From: Dechloromonas sp. HYN0024
Lineage (GTDB): Bacteria; Pseudomonadota; Gammaproteobacteria; Burkholderiales; Rhodocyclaceae
DNA: 64,000 bases
Reading direction: 5' to 3'
Assembly: GCF_003441615.1 (NCBI RefSeq)
Contig: NZ_CP031842.1
Span: forward strand, 1,196,501 to 1,260,500
In this document: positions 8,567 to 16,419 of the stretch, in pieces
Layout of the letters: each line of letters begins with the position of its first letter
How positions within the stretch are numbered: position 1 is the first letter of the stretch
Position numbers and translations under genes: made by a program
The notes under the pieces: generated by a model
Database searches by the model: none
The model's input: only the letters and a program-made list of their open reading frames with translations
Told to the model about the DNA's origin: nothing

Positions 8567-9226
8567 ATGGAAGTCCGTACTGTTGATACCCGCGAAAGAA
8601 TTCTCGATGCCGGTGAGCGCCTGTTCATGGCGCATGGTTACGAGGGCACGTCGATGCGTCAGATCACCGGCGAGGCCGGGGTCAATCTGGCGGCGGTCAA
8701 TTACCATTTTGGCTCGAAGGAGTCGCTGATGCAGGAGGTTTTTCGGCGGCGGCTCGATTGGCTGAACGAGGAACGCATGCGGGCACTTGATGCACTGGAA
8801 GCCGAGGCGGTCGGGCAGGCGGTCAAACCGTCGGCGATTGTCGACGCCTTTTTCGGCACGCTGCTGCGTATGGCGGGCGACGAGCATCACGGCGGCATGA
8901 CTTTCCTGCGCCTGCTTGGCCGGACGCTGACCGAACCCTCAGAATTCATCCGCGCCTTTCTCGCCCATGAATATCAGGCGGTGATGGATCGCTACAAGGA
9001 GGCGCTATTTAAGGCGCTGCCCGAGGTGCCCAAGGCCGAAATCGTCTGGCGCTTTCATTTCATGCTCGGCGCGACGTCCTACGCCATTGCCGGCACCGAT
9101 GCCCTGCGTCTGGTCACCGACTGGCAGATCGAGGACGAGGATTCGACCGACCGTCTGGATCGTCTGGTGCCCCGCCTGATGTCCTTCCTGATCGGTGGTT
9201 TGCGCGCCCCGTTGCCGCAGTTTTGA
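8567..9226 (+). CDS. TetR family regulator, PsrA-like (fatty-acid responsive)
   Basis: This 219-residue protein has an N-terminal TetR helix-turn-helix (RERILDAGERLFMAHGYEGT, then ITGEAGVNLAAVNYHFGSKE), the part most like PsrA of Pseudomonas. The C-terminal ligand domain is consistent with acyl-CoA or fatty-acid sensing. It is the first gene of an operon with fadE 64 bp downstream. It is preceded by a palindrome that recurs upstream of fadL and of the second fad operon. Most likely it represses these genes until long-chain fatty acid is present. The ligand is inferred. Confidence 0.85.
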   Translation: MEVRTVDTRERILDAGERLFMAHGYEGTSMRQITGEAGVNLAAVNYHFGSKESLMQEVFRRRLDWLNEERMRALDALEAEAVGQAVKPSAIVDAFFGTLLRMAGDEHHGGMTFLRLLGRTLTEPSEFIRAFLAHEYQAVMDRYKEALFKALPEVPKAEIVWRFHFMLGATSYAIAGTDALRLVTDWQIEDEDSTDRLDRLVPRLMSFLIGGLRAPLPQF

Positions 9227-9290
9227 GTAGGGCTGGGGTCGGCAGCCAAAAACGACCAAGACCAAAAAAGACATAAAAGGAGACAACAGC

Positions 9291-11645
9291 ATGTTCACCA
9301 ACTTCATCCCTCTGCTCGGGGCCATCGCCCTGGTAGCTTTGGTCGGGCTGGTCATGATTCCGCCCCTGCGGCGAAGTCTGATCACTCGGCCCATTTTTTC
9401 CACTTACCGCAAGGTGCTGCCGCAGATGTCGGATACCGAGCGCGATGCGCTCGAAGCCGGTACCGTCTGGTGGGAAGGCGAACTGTTTCGCGGTCAGCCC
9501 GACTGGCAGAAACTGCATGCCTATCCGCAGCCGACCCTGACCCCCGAGGAGCAGTCCTTTCTCGACAACGAATGCGAGGAAGCCTGCCGTCTGGTTAACG
9601 ACTGGCAGGTGACGCACGAACTCTATGACCTGCCGGCCGAGGCGTGGCGGTACATCAAGGACAAGGGCTTCCTCGGCATGATCATTCCGAAGAAGTACGG
9701 CGGGCTGGAATTCTCGGCCTATGCCCACTCGCAGGTGGTGACCAAGCTGTCGACGCGTTCCAGCGCCTTGTCCGTATCAGTCATGGTGCCCAACTCGCTC
9801 GGTCCGGCTGAATTGCTCCTGCATTACGGCACCGAGGCGCAGAAGAATCACTATCTGCCGCGTCTGGCCAAGGGTATCGAAGTGCCGGCCTTTGCCCTGA
9901 CCAGCCCGTGGGCTGGTTCTGATGCCGCGTCGATCCCCGATAGCGGCGTCGTTTGCAAGGGCCTGTGGCAGGGCAAGGAAGTGCTCGGCATGCGGGTTTC
10001 GTGGGACAAACGTTACATCACCCTGGCCCCGGTGTGCACGGTTTTCGGGCTGGCTTTCCACCTGTATGACCCGGATGGCCTGCTCGGTGATAAGAAGCAC
10101 GTTGGCATCACTTGTGCCCTCGTGCCCTACGATCATCCTGGCGTCGAAACCGGCAACCGGCATTTCCCGCTCAACGCCATGTTCATGAACGGCCCGACGC
10201 GCGGCACGGATGTTTTCATGCCGCTCGATTTCATTATCGGCGGGCCGGAAAAGGCTGGTCAGGGTTGGCGTATGTTGATGGAATGCCTAGCTGCCGGTCG
10301 CTCGATCTCGTTGCCCTCGTCAAACACCGGCATGGCGCAGATGACGGCTCGCGCCGTCGGCGGCTATGCCCGCGTACGCAGTCAGTTCAAGATGGCGGTT
10401 GGCCGGTTTGAAGGTGTCGAAGAGGCGCTGACCCGGATCGGTGCTTACACCTACATGATGGATGCCGTGCGCAAGATGACGGCCGGTGCCGTCGATCTCG
10501 GCGAGAAGCCGTCGGTCGTCTCGGCCATCGCCAAGTATCACGTTACCGAACGCGCCCGGCAGGTGGTTAATGACGGCATGGACGTTATCGGTGGCAAGGG
10601 TATCTGTCTTGGCCCCTCAAATTTCATGGGGCGCGCCTATCAGCAGGTGCCGATTGGTATCACCGTTGAAGGTGCCAATATCCTGACCCGCTCGCTGATC
10701 ATCTTCGGTCAGGGGGCCATTCGCTGCCACCCGTATCTGCTGCCGGAAATGCAGGCGGCGCAGAACCCCGACCAGAAGCGGGGCCTGGTCGATTTCGACA
10801 GGGCGCTGTTCGGCCACATCGGCTTCACCATCAGGAACGGTCTGCGCGCCCTGTGGCTGGGCATGACAGGCTCGCATTTCTCGTCGGTCAATGTCGATAC
10901 GGCCCCCGAAATGCACCGTTACTATCAGCAACTGACGCGTTTCTCTGCCGCCTTCGCCTTCATGGCCGACATTTCCTTGCTCGTTCTCGGCGGCAGCGTC
11001 AAGCGCCGGGAAAAGCTGTCGGCGCGGCTCGGCGACATCCTGTCCCAGATGTACCTGATCTCCTGCACCCTCAAGCGTTACGAGGAAGAAGGCCGGAAAA
11101 TTGAGGATGCGCCGCTCGCCCACTGGGCGATCTGGGATGCCATGTACAAGGCGCAGCAGGCATTCGATGGCGTTATCGCCAACTTCCCGGTGCGCTTCAT
11201 CGCCGCCTTCCTGCATCGCGCCATCTTCCCGTGGGGCCATCCCTATGTCGTGCCTTCGGATGAGGTTGGCCACGCGGTCGCCAAGTCCCTGATCGCCCCC
11301 TCCGCCACCCGCGACCGACTGACGGCAGAATGCTATGTGCCGCTGGTCGACAGTGAGCCGGTCGGTGCCATCGAATTGGCCCTGGCCGCGACGTTGGAGG
11401 CCGAGCCGGTCGAGGCGAAGATTCGTGCCGCCGAGAAAGATGGCCGTTTCGACAACAATCCGCTGGCCAATGTGCGAGACATCGCCATTGTTGCCTTTGA
11501 ATCAGGTGTCATTACGGCAGCCGAGTTCGACGTCATGAAGCGGCGTAATCGCCTGCGCGACATCGTCGTTCGGGTCGATGACTTCCCCTTCGATTTCGGC
11601 GTGGCGACCGCCAACAAGCCGGCCGAATGCCGGATGGCGGCATGA
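9291..11645 (+). CDS. fadE: acyl-CoA dehydrogenase, FadE type
   Basis: At 784 residues this is close to E. coli FadE (814). The N-terminal hydrophobic helix (FIPLLGAIALVALVGLVMIP) anchors it at the inner membrane. The acyl-CoA dehydrogenase core follows, with FALTSPWAGSDAASIPDSGV and the segment VEGANILTRSLIIFGQGA. Glu460 in that last segment is at the place of the catalytic base. FadE makes the 2-enoyl-CoA in the first step of beta-oxidation, passing electrons to ETF. The start has GGAGACAACAGC before it. It overlaps the thiolase by 4 bp. Confidence 0.93.
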   Translation: MFTNFIPLLGAIALVALVGLVMIPPLRRSLITRPIFSTYRKVLPQMSDTERDALEAGTVWWEGELFRGQPDWQKLHAYPQPTLTPEEQSFLDNECEEACRLVNDWQVTHELYDLPAEAWRYIKDKGFLGMIIPKKYGGLEFSAYAHSQVVTKLSTRSSALSVSVMVPNSLGPAELLLHYGTEAQKNHYLPRLAKGIEVPAFALTSPWAGSDAASIPDSGVVCKGLWQGKEVLGMRVSWDKRYITLAPVCTVFGLAFHLYDPDGLLGDKKHVGITCALVPYDHPGVETGNRHFPLNAMFMNGPTRGTDVFMPLDFIIGGPEKAGQGWRMLMECLAAGRSISLPSSNTGMAQMTARAVGGYARVRSQFKMAVGRFEGVEEALTRIGAYTYMMDAVRKMTAGAVDLGEKPSVVSAIAKYHVTERARQVVNDGMDVIGGKGICLGPSNFMGRAYQQVPIGITVEGANILTRSLIIFGQGAIRCHPYLLPEMQAAQNPDQKRGLVDFDRALFGHIGFTIRNGLRALWLGMTGSHFSSVNVDTAPEMHRYYQQLTRFSAAFAFMADISLLVLGGSVKRREKLSARLGDILSQMYLISCTLKRYEEEGRKIEDAPLAHWAIWDAMYKAQQAFDGVIANFPVRFIAAFLHRAIFPWGHPYVVPSDEVGHAVAKSLIAPSATRDRLTAECYVPLVDSEPVGAIELALAATLEAEPVEAKIRAAEKDGRFDNNPLANVRDIAIVAFESGVITAAEFDVMKRRNRLRDIVVRVDDFPFDFGVATANKPAECRMAA

Positions 11646-12934
11646 CGATGCGCAAAGCAATCTATGTAGTCGACGGAGCCCGATCGCCGTTTCTGAAAGC
11701 GCAGAAAGGGCCGGGTGTCTTCGCTGCCTCCGATCTCGCCACCCAGGCGGGCCGGGCGCTTCTGCTGCGTCAGCCTTTTTTGCCCAGCGATCTGGATGAG
11801 GTCATTCTCGGCTGTGCCGCCCCGTCGCCCGACGAAACCAATATCGGCCGTATGGTCGCCCTGCGCCTTGGTTGCGGTAAAAAAGTGCCGGGGTGGACGG
11901 TGATGCGCAACTGCGCTTCGGGCATGCAGGCGATCGATTCGGCCATTGCCAACATCCAGTGCGGGCGCTCGGAACTGGTTCTGGCCGGCGGCGTCGATGC
12001 ATTGTCGCGGGCGCCGCTGCTGTATTCCGATGCGATGGTGCGCTGGTTTGCCGGCATGATGAGCCTGCGGACGGTGGGGCAGAAAATCGGCCATTTCGTG
12101 AAACTGCCCTTCGCCGACTTGCTCAGCCCAGTGATCGGCCTGATGAAGGGCCTGACTGATCCGGTCGTTGGCTTGCTGATGGGCCAGACGGCGGAAAACC
12201 TGGCCTGGAAATTTGGCATCAACCGGCAGCAGATGGATGAATTCGCCGTCAAAAGCCACCTTAAGGCGCTGTCGGCGCGGGCTGCCGGCTACTTCGGTGA
12301 GATCGTCCCGGTGGTTGATGCCCAGGGCAAGGTCTACGCCGAGGATGATGGTGTGCGCGCCGACGCCAGCATGGCCGGCATGGCCAAGTTGAAGCCGTTT
12401 TTCGACAAGAAATACGGCAACATCACCGCTGCCAACAGTTCGCAGATCACCGACGGTGCCGCCTGGGTCATTCTCGCCTCGGAAGAAGCGGTCGAGAAAT
12501 GGGGACTCAAGCCGATCGGCAAGATTGTGGACAGCCAATGGGCCGGTCTCGACCCGGCCCAGATGGGCCTCGGCCCGGTGCATGCGGCGACGCCCATCCT
12601 GCAGCGGCAGGGCCTGGGTCTGGCTGAGATCGATTACTGGGAGCTCAATGAAGCCTTCGCCGCGCAGGTGCTCGGATGTCAGGCGGCCTGGCAGGACGAC
12701 ACCTACTGCCGCGAACAACTCGATCTGCCGGGGGCTCTTGGGCGCCTCGATGACGAAAAACTCAATGTCGATGGTGGGGCGATTGCCATCGGCCATCCGG
12801 TCGGCGCCTCCGGAGCCCGTATCGTGCTGCACTTGTTGCAGGTTTTAAAACGTCAAAAAGCGAAGCGCGGGATTGCCACGATTTGTATTGGGGGTGGTTT
12901 GGGCGGGGCGATGCTGGTGGAGAGCTACCAATGA
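11642..12934 (+). CDS. fadI: acetyl-CoA acyltransferase (FadI-like thiolase)
   Basis: This is a thiolase of about 430 residues. The nucleophile Cys is in MRNCASGMQAIDS, the His in GHPVGASGAR and the second Cys in CIGGGLGGAM. It cleaves 3-ketoacyl-CoA to acetyl-CoA and a shortened acyl-CoA. I place the start at 11642, where ATGA overlaps the fadE stop; 11627 and 11648 are alternative ATGs. Length and context (next to a fadJ-like gene) favour FadI over FadA or a biosynthetic thiolase. Confidence 0.88.
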   Translation: MTMRKAIYVVDGARSPFLKAQKGPGVFAASDLATQAGRALLLRQPFLPSDLDEVILGCAAPSPDETNIGRMVALRLGCGKKVPGWTVMRNCASGMQAIDSAIANIQCGRSELVLAGGVDALSRAPLLYSDAMVRWFAGMMSLRTVGQKIGHFVKLPFADLLSPVIGLMKGLTDPVVGLLMGQTAENLAWKFGINRQQMDEFAVKSHLKALSARAAGYFGEIVPVVDAQGKVYAEDDGVRADASMAGMAKLKPFFDKKYGNITAANSSQITDGAAWVILASEEAVEKWGLKPIGKIVDSQWAGLDPAQMGLGPVHAATPILQRQGLGLAEIDYWELNEAFAAQVLGCQAAWQDDTYCREQLDLPGALGRLDDEKLNVDGGAIAIGHPVGASGARIVLHLLQVLKRQKAKRGIATICIGGGLGGAMLVESYQ

Positions 12935-14832
12935 GACACTGGCAACTAAGCACAGAAAACTTCGGCATTGTCCTGGCCGTTCTAGATAAAGCCGGCGAAT
13001 CGGCCAATTCCCTGTCCGCCGAAGTGATGGCTGAATTCGGTGAAATTCTCGATCATTTCGACAGGCAGCCCCCCAAGGGCCTGATCATCCGCTCGGGCAA
13101 GGAAGCGGGCTTCATTGCCGGGGCCGACATCGAGGAATTTTCGCAGCTCGACACGCCAGAAAAAGGCAGGGCGCTTGTGGCACGCGGCTGGGATCTGTTC
13201 AATCGTCTCGCTGCCGTCTCGTACCCGACCTTGGCGCTGGTCCGTGGCCATTGTCTGGGCGGTGGTCTGGAACTGGCCCTGGCCTGTCGCTACCTGCTAG
13301 CCGTTGATGAGCCCAGTACGAAAATGGGGCTACCGGAAGTCATGCTCGGCATCTTCCCCGGCTGGGGCGGCATGCTGCGTTTGCCCAAACGTATCGGGCC
13401 GGCTGCCGCGCTCGACTTGATGCTGACCGGCAAAACGCTCGATGCCAAACGCGCCAGAAAGATGGGGTTGGCCGATGATTGTGTGCCGCCCCGGGTCATG
13501 GAAATGGCGGCACGCCAACTCCTGCTTTCCGGTCAGCCGCGTCGGGCATTGCCTCTCCTTCAGCGGCTGCTCAATGGTCCCTTGAAATCGGTTGTCGCCA
13601 GCGGTGCCCGCAAGCAAGTGGCGAAAAAGGCCCGGCCGGAACATTATCCGGCGCCCTACGCCATCATCGATCTGTGGGCGCAGCACGACGGCAACGCGCT
13701 GGCTGCGCCGGAGATCGTCGACCGCATCATCAGTTCGCCGACCGCCCGTAATCTGTTGCGCGTCTATCACCTGCAGGAGCGCCTCAAAGGCTTCGGCAAA
13801 GGAGCGGATTTCAAGGCCAGACGCGTTCATGTCATCGGTGCCGGTGTCATGGGCGGCGATATTGCCGCCTGGTGCGTCTTGCGTGGCATGACGGTAACGC
13901 TGCAGGACCAGTCGATGGATCGCATCGCTCCGGCGATCAAGCGGGCGCACGCGCTGTTCGCCAAGCGCCTGCGCGAACCGCTCAAAATCCGCGATGCCTT
14001 CGACCGACTGATTCCCGATCCGAACGGTGACGGCGTGGCGCAGGCCGATGTGGTCATCGAGGCCATCTTCGAAAATGTCGAGGCCAAGCATGCGCTGTTC
14101 CGTTCGCTTGAACCCAAAATGAAAGCCGGTGCCGTCCTCGCCACCAATACCTCCAGCCTCCGGCTGGAAGATCTGCGCCCAGTGCTGAGCCGGCCGGAAC
14201 GACTGGTCGGCATCCACTTTTTCAACCCGGTGGCGATGATGCCGCTGGTTGAAGTCGTCGAAGCCGACGGCGCTGATCCCGCCATGGTGCAGGCTGCGTG
14301 CGCCTTTGTCAGGCAGATCGACAAACTGCCGTTGCCGGTAAAAAGCGCGCCGGGCTTTCTGGTCAATGCCGTGCTGGCCCCCTACATGCTGGCCGCCATG
14401 CGCGCCGTCGACGAAGGCATTGGGCCGGAAACGGTCGATGCCGCGATGCTGGCTTTCGGCATGCCGATGGGTCCGATCGAACTGGTCGATACCGTCGGCC
14501 TCGACATCGCCATGGCGGCAGGCAAGGAGCTGGCCGGTGGGGCCGAAGCCCCGCGGTGCCTGATTGAGCGTGTCGAAAAAAACCAGCTTGGCAAGAAAAG
14601 CGGGCAGGGCTTCTATGACTGGTCATCCGGCCGTGCGGTCAAGGGTGCTGCCGGGACGATCCCGGCCGGACTGGCTGATCGTCTGGTCACACCCTTGATC
14701 GACCGGGTCGACAAACTGGTTGCCGATGGTGTCGTTGCCGGCTCCGATCTGGCAGATGCCGGCGTAATATTTGGTACTGGCTTCGCACCATTCACCGGCG
14801 GGCCGATGCACTTGCGGTCGGCCAATGAATAA
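12931..14832 (+). CDS. fadJ: bifunctional enoyl-CoA hydratase / 3-hydroxyacyl-CoA dehydrogenase (FadJ-like)
   Basis: This 633-residue protein has an N-terminal crotonase domain (GHCLGGGLELALACRYLLA, then LPEVMLGIFPGWGGMLRLPK with the catalytic Glu). From about residue 300 the NAD-binding dehydrogenase follows (HVIGAGVMGGDIAAWCVLRG, ATNTSSLRLEDL, GIHFFNPVAMMPLVEVVEAD). It hydrates enoyl-CoA and oxidises the hydroxyacyl-CoA. It is shorter than E. coli FadJ (714). The start at 12931 is chosen because ATGA overlaps the thiolase stop. Confidence 0.9.
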   Translation: MRHWQLSTENFGIVLAVLDKAGESANSLSAEVMAEFGEILDHFDRQPPKGLIIRSGKEAGFIAGADIEEFSQLDTPEKGRALVARGWDLFNRLAAVSYPTLALVRGHCLGGGLELALACRYLLAVDEPSTKMGLPEVMLGIFPGWGGMLRLPKRIGPAAALDLMLTGKTLDAKRARKMGLADDCVPPRVMEMAARQLLLSGQPRRALPLLQRLLNGPLKSVVASGARKQVAKKARPEHYPAPYAIIDLWAQHDGNALAAPEIVDRIISSPTARNLLRVYHLQERLKGFGKGADFKARRVHVIGAGVMGGDIAAWCVLRGMTVTLQDQSMDRIAPAIKRAHALFAKRLREPLKIRDAFDRLIPDPNGDGVAQADVVIEAIFENVEAKHALFRSLEPKMKAGAVLATNTSSLRLEDLRPVLSRPERLVGIHFFNPVAMMPLVEVVEADGADPAMVQAACAFVRQIDKLPLPVKSAPGFLVNAVLAPYMLAAMRAVDEGIGPETVDAAMLAFGMPMGPIELVDTVGLDIAMAAGKELAGGAEAPRCLIERVEKNQLGKKSGQGFYDWSSGRAVKGAAGTIPAGLADRLVTPLIDRVDKLVADGVVAGSDLADAGVIFGTGFAPFTGGPMHLRSANE

Positions 14833-14844
14833 CAGTGTTGTTTA

Positions 14845-14864
14845 TTTCCAACGAGCGTTTGAAT
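14845..14864. promoter_or_regulatory. operator palindrome, site 2 (before fadL)
   Basis: TTTCCAACGAGCGTTTGAAT matches 16 of 18 positions of the consensus shared with the sites at 8531 and 16361. A half-site (TTTCAAACG) lies just beyond at 14872-14880. It is about 100 bp before the fadL start, so fadL may have its own regulated promoter. Confidence 0.6.
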
Positions 14865-14967
14865 TTCTGCATTTCAAACGGTGTTTCACACGCCTGTTTG
14901 GGATTTAATCGTAGCAGCAGCAAAGAGGGAGTATTTCTCCCAACAAAACAAAACAGGAGACGAATCA

Positions 14968-16266
14968 ATGAACAAAACCAATCTGCGCCTGATCCCGGCG
15001 CTCATCGCCATCGCTTTTTCCGGCAGCGCGGCTGCGGCAGGTTTCCAGTTGCTTGGTGAACAGAACGCCGCGGGCATCGGCAATGCCGGCGCGGGTTCTG
15101 CCGCTTCGGCAGAAAATGCCAGCACGATTTACTACAATCCGGCCGGTATGACGCAGCTTCAGGGGTTACAGGTATCTGGCGGTATCGTTGCGGTTCAGAC
15201 CAAGTTTGAATTTTCAAACACCGGCTCAGTAACGCCGGGTTTGACCGGCAATGGGGGTAATGGCGGGGGCGTGGGCTTTGTTCCTAATGCCTATATCTCC
15301 TGGGGAGTGACGAAGGATATCTATGTTGGTTTGGGAATTGGTGCGCCGTTCGGCCTGAAAACCGAGTACGACAACCCGTGGATTGGGGCTGCACAGTCGC
15401 GTAGCTTCGAAATCACGACTATGAATCTCAATCCGTCTGTGGCGTGGCGTGCAAATGAATGGCTATCGGTCGGGGCTGGTGTGAATTGGCAACAGATCGA
15501 CGCCAAATATGTACGGACGGCCGCAGTTTCGGCAAATCCGGCGGCGACCAGCTGCACCCTGCCATTCGGTGCAGGTTGTTTGACCACTGCAACCTTGAAA
15601 CTCAGTGACTCATCGTGGGGGTGGAACGTCGGTACCTTGTTGACGCTTGCTCCGCAAACCAAAGTTGGACTTTCGTACCGCTCCAAGGTGACATACAGCA
15701 CGAGCGGCGATGTCTCCGTTTCCGGGCCTGCAGCAACACCGACGTCTTCCAGCGGTGCCAACGCCAAAATTGCCTTGCCGGATATGTTTATTCTCAGTAT
15801 TTCGCAGGGGATTGGCGAGCGAATCGAATTACTTGGCGATGTGTCGTGGACAGGGTGGAGCAGTATTCCAAAAGTAGATATTTTTCGTGACTCAGGAACA
15901 CCATTGCAAACACTTGATACCAAGTTTCGCGATACCTGGCGGGTTGCGGTTGGCGCGAATTACAAGCTGAACGATACGATCAAGCTCAAGGCCGGGGTTG
16001 CCTATGATCAGACACCAGTCTCCAGCGCTGACTCTCGCTTGGTTTCCCTACCGGACAACGATCGTACTTGGTTCAGCCTTGGCCTTCAGTGGAAGCCGTC
16101 TAATAACATGACTTTGGATATTGGCGGCGCCTATCTTTACGTGAAGGATGCCAGTATCAACAATGATCAGCGTAGTGCAACGGCAGCCCTAAATAGAGGT
16201 CTGGTTCAGGGTACCTACAGCGACAGCGCCTGGCTGTTCGGTACACAGGTTTCGATGGCTTTCTGA
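14968..16266 (+). CDS. fadL: FadL family outer-membrane fatty-acid transporter
   Basis: This 432-residue protein has a clear signal peptide (MNKTNLRLIPALIAIAFSGS, ending AAAA). The mature start GFQLLGEQNAAGIGNAGAG, with STIYYNPAGMTQL following, is the FadL signature, including the NPA motif of the plug. The rest is beta-barrel with Gly/Tyr-rich strands, and the C terminus is a terminal Phe (VSMAF). It lets long-chain fatty acids cross the outer membrane. The start at 14968 has AGGAGA upstream; an earlier in-frame ATG at 14881 would spoil the signal peptide. A strong terminator follows. Confidence 0.93.
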   Translation: MNKTNLRLIPALIAIAFSGSAAAAGFQLLGEQNAAGIGNAGAGSAASAENASTIYYNPAGMTQLQGLQVSGGIVAVQTKFEFSNTGSVTPGLTGNGGNGGGVGFVPNAYISWGVTKDIYVGLGIGAPFGLKTEYDNPWIGAAQSRSFEITTMNLNPSVAWRANEWLSVGAGVNWQQIDAKYVRTAAVSANPAATSCTLPFGAGCLTTATLKLSDSSWGWNVGTLLTLAPQTKVGLSYRSKVTYSTSGDVSVSGPAATPTSSSGANAKIALPDMFILSISQGIGERIELLGDVSWTGWSSIPKVDIFRDSGTPLQTLDTKFRDTWRVAVGANYKLNDTIKLKAGVAYDQTPVSSADSRLVSLPDNDRTWFSLGLQWKPSNNMTLDIGGAYLYVKDASINNDQRSATAALNRGLVQGTYSDSAWLFGTQVSMAF

Positions 16267-16285
16267 TCCGATATTTTCGGTTTTC

Positions 16286-16314
16286 AATCCCCGGCTGGTC
16301 CGGGGATTTTTTTT
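16286..16314 (+). terminator. Rho-independent terminator after fadL
   Basis: AATCCCCGG-CTGGT-CCGGGGATT is a perfect 9-bp stem followed by six T. It separates the first fad operon from the second. Confidence 0.9.
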
Positions 16315-16334
16315 GAATTTCAGTCAAAAACTGC

Positions 16335-16362
16335 TTGACCCTAGGTGTCGCTCATCTATAAT
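16335..16362 (+). promoter_or_regulatory. sigma-70 promoter of the second fad operon
   Basis: TTGACC at 16335-16340 and a perfect TATAAT at 16357-16362 are spaced by 16 bp. The -10 overlaps the start of the operator at 16361-16380. Confidence 0.75.
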
Positions 16363-16380
16363 TCAAACGTTCGTTTTATT
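16361..16380. promoter_or_regulatory. operator palindrome, site 3 (second fad operon)
   Basis: ATTCAAACGTTCGTTTTATT matches 16 of 18 positions of the shared consensus. It begins on the last two bases of the -10 box, the same geometry as site 1, which argues for repression by the PsrA-like regulator at 8567. Confidence 0.7.
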
Positions 16381-16419
16381 TAACGATACGGAAAATAAGA
16401 GACCAAAAAGGAGATGCAA

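Noticed and set aside
11333..12832. 499-residue minus-strand frame across fadE and the thiolase
   Set aside because: Opposite strand to a well-supported overlapping gene pair; the product has shadow-like composition (His, Arg, Gln) and no family motifs.
14872..14890. Fourth full operator copy before fadL
   Set aside because: Only the left half (TTTCAAACG) fits; the right half is shifted by one base, so I list it as a half-site.
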